NCBI GenBank assembly: GCA_004213025.1
Contig: SHBC01000060.1
Span: 1-6,719, forward strand
Direction: 5' to 3'
From: SAR116 cluster bacterium
Lineage (GTDB): Bacteria > Pseudomonadota > Alphaproteobacteria > Puniceispirillales > Puniceispirillaceae
DNA length: 6,719 bases
Below, piece by piece: positions 1 through 6,135 of the stretch. The stretch's first letter is position 1. The number at the start of each line of letters is the position of its first letter. The position numbers were made by a program, and so were the translations under genes. Below the pieces are notes generated by a model, which saw only the letters and a program-made list of their open reading frames with translations, did no database searches and was not told where the DNA came from.

Positions 1-1214
1 TAATGCAACGGCGCGGCGTCGTGATCGGCACCGCCCTCACAATAATCGATCAGGGCGGCCATCATCTTGCCGGCGATCGGCGCGTTCTTGTACTGGTTGC
101 CGCTTGTCCCGCAGGCCATGTAATAGCCACCAAGCGATGTCTTGTCATAGATCGGGATCCAGTCCGTCGAGGCGTCATAGAGATCAACGACGCCGCGCGC
201 CTGTGACGGGATGCCGAGACTTGGCACCCGCTGGCCATAGCGCATCACCTGGTTGTTCCACTGGTCGGTGAAATCGCGCGCATAATCGGTATCGGTATCG
301 GCCCACATATGCGGATCGCAGGGCGGGTCTTCGCTGCCGATGAGGATGTTGTTGCCATGTTCGGGTCGGATATAGCAGGCAATATCGGAGTCCGACACAA
401 CCATGCCGATCTTATCGAAATCACATCCCTGCGGCGCCGGCACATGCGCCACCTCCTGGCGGAGCGGCCGTGTCTCGATCGTCATCTCGTCAAGCACACC
501 GGCCAGCCCGTTGATATGCGCCGAGGCCGGCCCGGCGACATTGACCACCACCGGCGCGTGGATTTCCTCACCCGAGGCAAGCCGCACACCGTTGACGCGG
601 CCATCCGCCTTCAGGATTTCCACCACCTCGGCGCCAAGCCGGAATTGAGCGCCATGCTGCCTGGCGGCATCGGCCAGATTCTGCGATGACAGGGACGGGT
701 CGGTGACATAGCCGCCATTCGGCCAGTAGAGCGCGCCGGAGATCCGCTCGCCATTCGGCGCACCAAAGGTCGGATCATCAATCCGGCGCGGCGGCGCAAA
801 ACTTTCCAGCGAATAGATCGGCAGCCTGTCACGAATGGTGCCGGCGTCCCATTCCTCGACCGGAATGTCCAGATCGCGACTGGTGGCAAGATGCTTGTCC
901 AGATAGTCATTCGCCGCCGTGCGCATGACCATACAGCCGCATTCCTTGAATTTCGCCAGATCGGCGCTCTCCGGCAGGCCAAGATAGCTCGCCCAGTCGC
1001 GCCAGTAATGATACCCCTCCCAGGCAAAGGCGGTGCCATCAAAGGTCGAGTAATGCATGCGGATGATGGCGCATGACCCGGCTGTCGAGCCGTGCCCGAT
1101 CCGCGTGTTGCGGTCCAGAGACAGCGTCTTCCAGCCGGCTTTCGCCATTTCGAAGGCCACCGCGGTTCCGATCACACCGGTCCCGATAATGATTGCGTCT
1201 GGCTGTTGGCTCAT
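1..1214 (-). CDS. FAD-dependent oxidoreductase of the DAO (D-amino acid/sarcosine oxidase-like) family, C-terminus cut by window edge
   Basis: 404 residues are visible, with no stop before the window edge; probably only a few dozen C-terminal residues are missing. The N-terminus has a Rossmann dinucleotide-binding fold (IIIGTGVIGTAVAFEMAKAG, residues 8-27) ending in an acidic residue (D34) placed to bind the FAD ribose. The segment at residues 41-55 (HGSTAGSCAIIRMHYS-type) resembles the flavin-contacting loop of monomeric sarcosine and N-methyltryptophan oxidases (IIR-x-x-Y). Near the C-terminus, the block at 346-383 (YDASTDWIPIYD, then CGTSGNQYKNAPIAGK) is the usual second FAD-binding patch of DAO proteins. 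The cysteine that carries covalent FAD in Bacillus sarcosine oxidase has no clear counterpart in the equivalent region (VVDLYDASTDW), so I infer non-covalent FAD. It lies 39 bases downstream of a dimethylglycine-dehydrogenase-like gene on the same strand, so it probably oxidises a related amine or a pathway intermediate. The family is secure; the substrate is unknown. Confidence 0.88.
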   Translation of the reverse strand, partial: MSQQPDAIIIGTGVIGTAVAFEMAKAGWKTLSLDRNTRIGHGSTAGSCAIIRMHYSTFDGTAFAWEGYHYWRDWASYLGLPESADLAKFKECGCMVMRTAANDYLDKHLATSRDLDIPVEEWDAGTIRDRLPIYSLESFAPPRRIDDPTFGAPNGERISGALYWPNGGYVTDPSLSSQNLADAARQHGAQFRLGAEVVEILKADGRVNGVRLASGEEIHAPVVVNVAGPASAHINGLAGVLDEMTIETRPLRQEVAHVPAPQGCDFDKIGMVVSDSDIACYIRPEHGNNILIGSEDPPCDPHMWADTDTDYARDFTDQWNNQVMRYGQRVPSLGIPSQARGVVDLYDASTDWIPIYDKTSLGGYYMACGTSGNQYKNAPIAGKMMAALIDYCEGGADHDAAPLH

Positions 1215-1221
1215 CAGATTT

Positions 1222-1226
1222 CCCTC
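1222..1226 (-). promoter_or_regulatory. Ribosome-binding site of the downstream FAD oxidoreductase
   Basis: On the minus strand the sequence GAGGG lies 7 bases before the ATG at 1214-1212. This fixes the start immediately ahead of the dinucleotide-binding motif. It falls in the 39-base gap after the stop of the upstream dehydrogenase gene. No terminator-like hairpin is visible in that gap, so the two genes are probably co-transcribed. Confidence 0.65.
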
Positions 1227-1253
1227 AAACGAAACTCGGTAATGTGCCGGTTG

Positions 1254-3659
1254 TCACGCGCGCATCACGGCGCCGGCCGGATCATAGGGTGATGGCGTGA
1301 TGATCGAACAGTCCCGCTCCACCCCGACGATGTGAACGCCAAGATCGGTGCCGACAGATGCCAGATCGCTGTCGACAAGCGCCATCGCAAGCGATTTCTC
1401 GACCGTGTGGCCATAGCCGCCGGATGTCACGAACCCGACCCGCCGGTCACCTGACCAGACAGGCTCGTAACCGCTGGCATCGGCACCGTTTGCCGCCACA
1501 TCCAGCGTTACCAGACGCTGCGCCGGGCCATTGCCCTCACGCTCGGCGATGGCCGCATCACGGCCGATGAAGCCAGCCTTGTCCCAGTCGATCCACCGGT
1601 CCATGCCGGTCATCCCCGGCGTATAGCCTTGCGTGAATTCGGCCGACCAGATGCCGTAGCTTTTTTCCAGCCGCAGCGACAGCAGGGCGTTGAAGCCAAA
1701 TTCGGCAATCCCGAGATCGGCACCCGCCGCCAGCAGCATGCGCCGCAAGGCGATGTGATCACCCATCCGGCAGTTGATTTCGTAGCCTGCCTCACCGGTG
1801 ACAGACAGCCTGCCAATCCGTGTCCGCACCAGCCCGACATCGAAACTGCCGCATCCCATGAATGACAGCTCATCAAGAGGCCCGTCGGTCAGCTTTTCCA
1901 GCACCGCCCGCGAATTCGGCCCGGACAGCGAGAACCCGGCCATCTCCTCGCCAAGGTCGCGCACCTGCACGCCGTCATCCATGTGATCATCGAACCAGCG
2001 CATATGCCAGCGCCGCAGATAATAGGACCCCATGATCCACCAGGTCCCATCACCCCAGTTGAACAGCGTCAGATCACCCTTCAGCCGGCCATCATGGCCA
2101 AGCGCGACGGCAAGTCGGGCACGGCCCGGCGCCGGCAGTTTCGTGGCGAAAAGCTTGTTCATCCAGGCCTCGGCATTCGGCCCGCTGATCTCGAAGCGTG
2201 AGAAGCCGGTGATGTCCAGAAGGCCGACATCGCGGCGCACCGTCCGGCATTCGCCGCCGACAATGTCAAAGGCGTTCGAGCGCTTCAGCGACGGTGTCTC
2301 GGCAAATCCCTGTGGCGCAAAATACAGCGGTACCTCAAGGTCCCAGCTGTTGCCCCAGACCGCGCCCGCAGCCGCCATGTCGGAATGTGCCGGCGCCATC
2401 TTCAGTGGCCGGCCCGCCGGCAGCTGTTCATTCGGGTAGGTCATGACAAAGCGGCGTGAATAGAACTGGCCGGTTGTCTGCTTGATATATTCCTTGTTCT
2501 CGGCAAAGGGGCCGTAGCGCGCGACATCCATTCCATAGACATCGGCCTCCGGCTCGCCATGGATCATCCATTCGGCAAGTGATTTGCCGACGCCGCCGCC
2601 CTGCAGGAATCCGGCCATGACCGCGCAGGCCGACCAGTAGCCGCGCTTGCCAGGTACCGGCCCGACAAGCGGGTTGCCGTCAGGCGAAAAGGTGAAGGCA
2701 CCATTGACCCAGTTCCGCACGCCGGCCGTCTGCAACACCGGATAGCGTTCGAACCCCATCGTCAGCTCGTTCTCGATCCGGTCGACATCCTCCTGCAGCA
2801 ACTCAATCCCGTAATCCCAGGGGGCGCCATCCATCATCCAGTGCTGATGGTTGATCTCATAGATGCCAAGCAGCATGCCTTTCTGGTCCTGCCGCATATA
2901 GGTGAATCCCTCGAGATCGACGACCAGCGGCAATTCACCGTCCAGCTCGGCCACCTCGGGGATCGTCTCGGTCAGCAGGTAATGGTGCGACAGCGGCGAT
3001 ACAGGCAGTTCGATCCCGGCCATGCGGCCAACCTGTTTCGCCCACAGCCCGGCAGCGTTGACAACATGCTCGCACGAAATCGTGCCCTTCTCGGTCACGA
3101 CATCCCAGCCATCGGACGTCTGATTGAGTTCCAGAACGCGGTTATGTTCAATCACCGTGGCGCCGTTCTTCTTCGCCGCGCCGGCATAGGCAAGCACCGT
3201 TCCCGTGGTATCGACATAGCCCTCGCGGTCAGCCCACAGGCCGCCAAGAATGCCATCTGTCGACAGCACCGGACACATCGCGCCAGCTTCCTCGGCTGTC
3301 ACAAGCCGTACATCCTCAATGCCGATGCTCTGATAGACCCGGTAGGCGGATTGCAGCCATTCCCAGCGATCCGGCGTGCCGGCCAGCGTCAGACCACCGG
3401 TCATATGCATGCCGACCGACTGCCCGCTTTCTTCCTCGATCTTGCCAAGAAGGTCGATGGTGTAGGCCTGCAGGGCGGAAATATTGGGGTCGGCATTCAG
3501 CGCATGAACACCGCCGGCGGCATGCCAGCTAGACCCGGCGGTCAGCACCGACCGCTCGATCAGGCAGATATCCGACCATCCCATCTTCGCCAGATGATAG
3601 ATAATCGACGCACCGACGACACCGCCACCTATAACGACCACGCGATATTGCGATTTCAT
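1254..3659 (-). CDS. Dimethylglycine/sarcosine dehydrogenase-like flavoprotein (DAO + linker + GcvT folate domains)
   Basis: 801 residues, close to the usual 800-860 for this family. Residues 1-365 form the DAO domain: the Rossmann motif VVVIGGGVVGASIIYHLA starts at residue 7, and the SSWHAAGG loop places His46 where mammalian dimethylglycine and sarcosine dehydrogenases carry covalently bound FAD. FDGNPLVGP-type residues 325-334 and the glycine-rich patch 353-358 complete the flavin site. Residues about 366-425 are the FAO_M-type linker. Residues about 430-690 are a GcvT (aminomethyltransferase) domain, with GRLKGDLT (524-531) supplying the likely folate-site Asp529 and TGEAGYEI (621-628) a conserved tyrosine. 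Residues about 700-795 are the GcvT C-terminal barrel. Known enzymes of this architecture demethylate N-methylglycines and pass the one-carbon unit to tetrahydrofolate as methylene-THF; electrons go to ETF or to oxygen. The family also includes members of unknown substrate, so dimethylglycine or sarcosine is a guess. The start is supported by a strong ribosome-binding site. It is the first gene of a two-gene minus-strand operon. Confidence 0.93.
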   Translation of the reverse strand: MKSQYRVVVIGGGVVGASIIYHLAKMGWSDICLIERSVLTAGSSWHAAGGVHALNADPNISALQAYTIDLLGKIEEESGQSVGMHMTGGLTLAGTPDRWEWLQSAYRVYQSIGIEDVRLVTAEEAGAMCPVLSTDGILGGLWADREGYVDTTGTVLAYAGAAKKNGATVIEHNRVLELNQTSDGWDVVTEKGTISCEHVVNAAGLWAKQVGRMAGIELPVSPLSHHYLLTETIPEVAELDGELPLVVDLEGFTYMRQDQKGMLLGIYEINHQHWMMDGAPWDYGIELLQEDVDRIENELTMGFERYPVLQTAGVRNWVNGAFTFSPDGNPLVGPVPGKRGYWSACAVMAGFLQGGGVGKSLAEWMIHGEPEADVYGMDVARYGPFAENKEYIKQTTGQFYSRRFVMTYPNEQLPAGRPLKMAPAHSDMAAAGAVWGNSWDLEVPLYFAPQGFAETPSLKRSNAFDIVGGECRTVRRDVGLLDITGFSRFEISGPNAEAWMNKLFATKLPAPGRARLAVALGHDGRLKGDLTLFNWGDGTWWIMGSYYLRRWHMRWFDDHMDDGVQVRDLGEEMAGFSLSGPNSRAVLEKLTDGPLDELSFMGCGSFDVGLVRTRIGRLSVTGEAGYEINCRMGDHIALRRMLLAAGADLGIAEFGFNALLSLRLEKSYGIWSAEFTQGYTPGMTGMDRWIDWDKAGFIGRDAAIAEREGNGPAQRLVTLDVAANGADASGYEPVWSGDRRVGFVTSGGYGHTVEKSLAMALVDSDLASVGTDLGVHIVGVERDCSIITPSPYDPAGAVMRA

Positions 3660-3680
3660 GACCTTTCTCCCCTTCAGGTC
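3660..3680 (-). promoter_or_regulatory. Ribosome-binding site of the dehydrogenase gene, in the loop of a small potential hairpin
   Basis: On the minus strand GGGGAG (3672-3667) lies 7 bases before the ATG at 3659-3657, a strong Shine-Dalgarno match that settles the start. It is flanked by GACCT (3680-3676) and AGGTC (3664-3660), which are exact reverse complements. A 5-bp stem with an 11-base loop would therefore display the ribosome-binding site in the loop directly before the start codon. The Shine-Dalgarno site is secure; the hairpin is short and may be chance. Confidence 0.6.
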
Positions 3681-3691
3681 TCAAACCAGTC

Positions 3692-3700
3692 ACAGGATCA
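3692..3700 (-). repeat. Left copy of a 9-base inverted repeat
   Basis: ACAGGATCA here is the exact reverse complement of TGATCCTGT at 3825-3833. The two copies lie 124 bases apart, near opposite ends of the divergent control region. This copy is about 30 bases upstream of the dehydrogenase start codon, so it probably falls in that gene's promoter or leader. A shared binding half-site is possible, but so is chance. Confidence 0.35.
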
Positions 3701-3787
3701 ATCTGCACCGGCAGTGTGTCCACCCATTTTTACGCCAGCGACCGGAACTTCGCCATTTCCGCCGACCGGTGCGGGCGCACTCAGATG

Positions 3788-3800
3788 TTCCCGGCGGGAA
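3788..3800. repeat. Perfect 13-base palindrome (6-bp arms, 1-base centre), possible operator
   Basis: TTCCCGGCGGGAA reads as arms TTCCCG and CGGGAA around a single central G. It lies 7 bases upstream of the proposed nrnC -35 box and in the probable upstream region of the minus-strand operon, where a dimeric regulator could affect either promoter. It is too short for a terminator and has no following T-run. The symmetry is visible; the operator role is inference. Confidence 0.4.
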
Positions 3801-3807
3801 GGTTTAA

Positions 3808-3836
3808 CTGGCATTTCGCCATGCTGATCCTGTAAT
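3808..3836 (+). promoter_or_regulatory. Candidate sigma70-type promoter of the nrnC-lptCAB operon
   Basis: CTGGCA (3808-3813; 4 of 6 bases match TTGACA) is followed after exactly 17 bases by TGTAAT (3831-3836; 5 of 6 match TATAAT). Transcription would begin near 3843 and leave a leader of about 60 bases before the nrnC ATG. The same region was examined as a sigma54 promoter, but the GG and GC elements are one base out of register. Confidence 0.42.
3825..3833 (+). repeat. Right copy of the 9-base inverted repeat, overlapping the nrnC -10 box
   Basis: TGATCCTGT is the reverse complement of 3692-3700. Its last three bases are the first three of the proposed nrnC -10 hexamer (3831-3836), so a protein bound here would block RNA polymerase. 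Further TGATC copies begin at 3838 and 3846. Confidence 0.35.
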
Positions 3837-3901
3837 GTGATCGCCTGATCCGCGCGGTCGGCGGCGCGCCGGGTGCCAGCAATGTGAGGACAAGCAGCAG
3901 G

Positions 3902-4513
3902 ATGGCCATACATCTTCATCATGATGATCTGCCAGACGGCATCGATCTTGGCACCGAGATTGCCATCGATACCGAAACGATGGGGCTGAACCCGCATCGC
4001 GACAGGCTCTGCCTCATCCAGCTGTCATCCGGTGATGGTGACGCGCATCTGGTAAAGATGGCGCATCCGCTTCGGCCAGCCCCCAATCTGGTGGCCATTC
4101 TGGCCAATCCGGCGGTGACCAAGCTGTTTCATTTCGCACGGTTCGATCTGGCCGCGCTGGCGCAGGCAATTGGCCCGATCAAGGGGCCGGTCTATTGCAC
4201 GAAGATCGCGTCGAAACTCTGCCGCACCTATACCGACAGGCATGGCCTGAAGGATTTGTGTAACGAGCTTATCGGCGTGGAGATTTCCAAACAGCAGCAA
4301 TCATCTGACTGGGGCGCCGACACACTGAGCGATGCACAGCAACATTACGCGGCAAGCGATGTGCTGTATCTCCACCGCCTGCGCGCCGTGCTGGATGAAA
4401 TGCTGGAGCGCGAAAACCGCGCCGATATCGCCAGAGCCTGTTTCGAATTCCTGCCTGTCCGCGCCGGCATGGATCTTGGCGGCTTCGCCGATCTCGATAT
4501 CTTTCACCATTAG
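3902..4513 (+). CDS. nrnC: NrnC-type DEDDy 3'-5' exoribonuclease (dinucleotidase / nanoRNase)
   Basis: 203 residues, the usual NrnC size and about half of enteric RNase D because the HRDC domains are absent. The DEDDy exonuclease residues are in place: AIDTET gives Asp23 and Glu25, the segment FHFARFDLAAL gives Asp82, and YAASDVLYLHRL gives Tyr149 and Asp153. The family blocks TKIASKLCRTYTDRHGLK (100-117) and ISKQQQSSDW (128-137) match what I recall of Bartonella and Brucella NrnC. Family members are ring-shaped oligomers that cleave dinucleotides, including pGpG from cyclic-di-GMP breakdown, and stand in for Orn in Alphaproteobacteria; they act in the cytoplasm. I chose ATG 3902 because it gives the family's usual N-terminus (MAIHLH...DLP). 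GAGGA at 3886-3890 lies 11 bases upstream, a rather long spacing. An in-frame GTG at 3884 would add six residues but has no visible ribosome-binding site. It is the first gene of the lpt cluster, 11 bases before lptC. Confidence 0.93.
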   Translation: MAIHLHHDDLPDGIDLGTEIAIDTETMGLNPHRDRLCLIQLSSGDGDAHLVKMAHPLRPAPNLVAILANPAVTKLFHFARFDLAALAQAIGPIKGPVYCTKIASKLCRTYTDRHGLKDLCNELIGVEISKQQQSSDWGADTLSDAQQHYAASDVLYLHRLRAVLDEMLERENRADIARACFEFLPVRAGMDLGGFADLDIFHH

Positions 4514-4516
4514 GGG
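4512..4516 (+). promoter_or_regulatory. Ribosome-binding site of lptC, overlapping the nrnC stop codon
   Basis: AGGGG lies 8 bases before the lptC ATG at 4525 and includes the last two bases of the nrnC TAG stop (4511-4513). This tight packing argues for one transcript and possible translational coupling of nrnC and lptC. Confidence 0.6.
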
Positions 4517-4524
4517 CTGCATCG

Positions 4525-5172
4525 ATGGCAGAGGAACAGGGCACCAATCAGCCCGCGCCCAAATTCGCCCCGCGCGCCAGACAGTCCGACCCTGAACGTC
4601 GGGGGTTTCGGACCAGCCTGCTGTTTATCGCGCTTGGCGTGGTGATGTCGTTCGGTATTGTCCTGTGGCTTGGCCTGTTCAACCAGCAGGATGAAATCCG
4701 CCTGGAAATCAGCGACATCAAGGTTGACGAGACCGGTGACGTCGAATTGACCGGTGCGATCTATCGGGGGCAGACCGCGCGTGGCGAGCCGTTCGAGATC
4801 ACCGCAGAGGTCGCCCGTGAACGTGAAAATGGCGTTGTCGATCTGTCGTCACCGACAGCCGAACTCCGCCGCGCCGATGGAGATGTGATGAATGTCACCT
4901 CGATAACAGGCGTGTATTTTCCGGGCATCACGGAAATCGACCTCATTGGCGATGTGGTGATCACCAGCCGTGACACCGGCCTTGTCATGTCGGCGGAGGT
5001 GATCCACGCCAATCTCGAAGAGGGTGATATGAAAACCGACAGGCCGGTGCGGGTCGAGAATGACAGCAGTGTGATTCTCGCCGGCGGCATGCAGGTGACC
5101 GACAGGGGCAGCATCATCATTTTCACCGACAAGCCAAGAATGACACTCCACAACACAGGGAACGGGTCCTGA
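4525..5172 (+). CDS. lptC: LPS export system inner-membrane/periplasmic protein LptC
   Basis: 215 residues, slightly longer than the roughly 190 of enteric LptC. A charged cytoplasmic tail (1-30, rich in Arg and Pro) is followed by one hydrophobic membrane segment (about 31-52, LLFIALGVVMSFGIVLWLGL). The rest is a periplasmic beta-rich domain with OstA/LptC-like repeats: IKVDETGDVELTGAIYRG around 65-82, VYFPGITEIDLIGDVVIT around 130-147, and VRVENDSSVILAGGMQVTD around 175-193. In the known pathway LptC docks on the LptBFG transporter, receives LPS from it and hands it to LptA. Identification rests on topology, these repeats and position between nrnC and lptA; LptC sequences are poorly conserved, so context matters. 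The stop is followed by 75 bases before lptA. I see no terminator hairpin with a T-run in that gap. Confidence 0.88.
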   Translation: MAEEQGTNQPAPKFAPRARQSDPERRGFRTSLLFIALGVVMSFGIVLWLGLFNQQDEIRLEISDIKVDETGDVELTGAIYRGQTARGEPFEITAEVARERENGVVDLSSPTAELRRADGDVMNVTSITGVYFPGITEIDLIGDVVITSRDTGLVMSAEVIHANLEEGDMKTDRPVRVENDSSVILAGGMQVTDRGSIIIFTDKPRMTLHNTGNGS

Positions 5173-5236
5173 TCCGCAGTCAGTCGATCATGCCATGGCG
5201 TGAAAGCGGCGAACGCGCAAAATCACCTCAGATCAC

Positions 5237-5242
5237 AAGGGG
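5237..5242 (+). promoter_or_regulatory. Ribosome-binding site that decides the lptA start
   Basis: AAGGGG lies 5 bases before ATG 5248. The reading frame is open further upstream to an in-frame GTG at 5200, but that start has no comparable site and would bury the signal peptide behind 16 extra residues. ATG 5248 is therefore preferred. Confidence 0.65.
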
Positions 5243-5247
5243 AAAAC

Positions 5248-6048
5248 ATGTTTCAGACATTGAACGCCACATCACCAAAGCTACGGTCCGGTTTTCTCGG
5301 CATCTGTCTTGTCGCGCTTGCCGCACTGCCGATGGGCGTTGCCGCACAGCAGGAGGAGCCGCTGACGATTGAGGCGGATGACATTCTGGAATGGAATCAG
5401 ACTGACGGCATCTACACGGCGAAGGGCAACGCTGTCGCCATCCAGGGCGAACAGGAAATTCGCGGCAATCTGCTTGTCGCCACCTATGACCCTGAAAGCG
5501 AGGAACGCGAGATCGAAACCGTGACCGCGACAGGCAATGCCGCCTTCAAGGACGATGCATCGAGCGCCAGCGGTAGCAAATTCATCTACAGGATTGTGGA
5601 AAAGGACTACCGGGTCGAAGGACCAAAGGCCGTCGTATCCGGATCGCGCGGCACAATCACCGCCGACACCTACATCGATCTTGACACCGGCGATGACGAG
5701 ACCCAGAAGATGACCGCCTCTGGCAACGCCATCTACACGGATTCGAACGGGCGCGTCTTTGCCGGCGACCTGGTCAATGCCTATTTCGCCGCCGATGGCG
5801 CGCTCACAGCCATTGACGCCGAAGGGGATGTGAAGGTGACAGGCGACACCGGCCGCGAGGCCACCGGCGATGCCGCGACCTATGACGCCGGGTCCGAATT
5901 TGCAACAGTCACCGGCAATGTTGAAATCATCGATGGTGGCAGCCGGATGCTTGGCGATCGCGCCGAAATGGATCTCAAGACCGGCAACAGCCGCATGCTG
6001 TCGACAGGGTCTGGCGGCCGGGTCAGCGGAGTCCTGCAGTCAAACTGA
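5248..6048 (+). CDS. lptA: LPS-transport periplasmic bridge protein LptA (OstA family), enlarged form
   Basis: 266 residues from ATG 5248, against about 185 for E. coli LptA. The N-terminus is a Sec signal peptide: a basic stretch (K11, R13), a hydrophobic core (about 15-30) and likely cleavage after VAA at residue 33, just before QQEEPLTIEADD. The mature protein opens with the typical OstA segment (IEADDILEWNQ, then YTAKGNAVAIQG near 56-67). It continues with about six related units centred on a glycine-Asn/Asp/Pro turn: KGNAVA at 59, TGNAAF at 95, EGPKAV at 124, SGNAIY at 158, EGDVKV at 192 and TGNVEI at 222. These are 29-36 residues apart and fit a long beta-jellyroll. LptA oligomers or a single bridge link LptC at the inner membrane to LptD at the outer membrane, forming a hydrophobic groove for LPS. 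Neighbours lptC and lptB support the call. The extra length is the odd point; a merged LptA/LptC-like variant is less likely because lptC is separate. Confidence 0.9.
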   Translation: MFQTLNATSPKLRSGFLGICLVALAALPMGVAAQQEEPLTIEADDILEWNQTDGIYTAKGNAVAIQGEQEIRGNLLVATYDPESEEREIETVTATGNAAFKDDASSASGSKFIYRIVEKDYRVEGPKAVVSGSRGTITADTYIDLDTGDDETQKMTASGNAIYTDSNGRVFAGDLVNAYFAADGALTAIDAEGDVKVTGDTGREATGDAATYDAGSEFATVTGNVEIIDGGSRMLGDRAEMDLKTGNSRMLSTGSGGRVSGVLQSN

Positions 6049-6080
6049 CGTGAATTGTCAGCAGGGCAGGCGATTGACCG

Positions 6081-6109
6081 TTGAGATTAAAGGAAAATGA
6101 AGCTAGGTT
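6081..6109 (+). promoter_or_regulatory. Weak candidate promoter upstream of lptB
   Basis: TTGAGA (6081-6086; 5 of 6 match TTGACA) is followed after 17 bases by TAGGTT (6104-6109; only 3 of 6 match TATAAT). It falls in the 87-base lptA-lptB gap, where an internal promoter for lptB and whatever follows would be possible. The -10 match is poor and the region also contains TTGACC at 6074, so this is tentative. Confidence 0.2.
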
Positions 6110-6135
6110 AAGGTCCTGTTATCAGATGAGATCTT

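Larger units (their letters stand above)
3660..3901. other. Divergent intergenic control region between the amine-oxidation and nrnC-lpt operons
   Basis: These 242 bases separate the minus-strand dehydrogenase from plus-strand nrnC and must hold the promoters of both operons. I see a candidate plus-strand promoter, a perfect short palindrome, two distant inverted 9-base copies, an 8-base direct repeat (TTCGCCAT at 3749-3756 and 3815-3822) and a 7-base direct repeat (CGACCGG at 3739-3745 and 3763-3769). TGATC occurs three times in 26 bases (3825, 3838, 3846). I found no convincing -35/-10 pair for the minus-strand operon; the best -10-like string is TAAAAA at 3732-3727 with a poor -35. No reading frame here looks like a real gene, and I recognise no riboswitch. 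Confidence 0.7.

Noticed and set aside
3660..3740. Glycine riboswitch in the leader of the dehydrogenase gene
   Set aside because: Considered because of the N-methylglycine-type enzyme, but the conserved core and tandem-aptamer structure cannot be recognised in this short leader.
3809..3824. Possible sigma54 promoter (TGGCA followed by TGC) upstream of nrnC
   Set aside because: The spacing between the GG and GC elements is 11 rather than the required 10 bases, and the -12 element is incomplete.
2841..3827. Long plus-strand open frame of 328 codons
   Set aside because: It runs antisense to the well-supported dehydrogenase gene, has no recognisable domain and is rich in Arg, His and Gln as expected of a shadow frame in GC-rich DNA. 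The dehydrogenase explains the region.
3698..3997. Minus-strand open frame of 99 codons across the divergent control region
   Set aside because: It overlaps the start of nrnC in antisense, has no recognisable motif and would obscure the promoters of both operons.
5200..5247. Upstream GTG start for lptA at 5200
   Set aside because: It would put 16 residues before the signal peptide and lacks a ribosome-binding site, while ATG 5248 has AAGGGG at good spacing.
6045..6061. Hairpin CTGAC/GTCAG at the end of lptA as a terminator
   Set aside because: The stem is only 5 bp with a 7-base loop, overlaps the stop codon and has no following T-run. lptB follows on the same strand, so termination here is unlikely.
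6097..6111. Four-codon mini-ORF (ATG AAG CTA GGT TAA) before lptB as a leader peptide
   Set aside because: The AGGA upstream is only 2 bases from the ATG, the peptide has no regulatory amino-acid run, and no attenuator structure follows.
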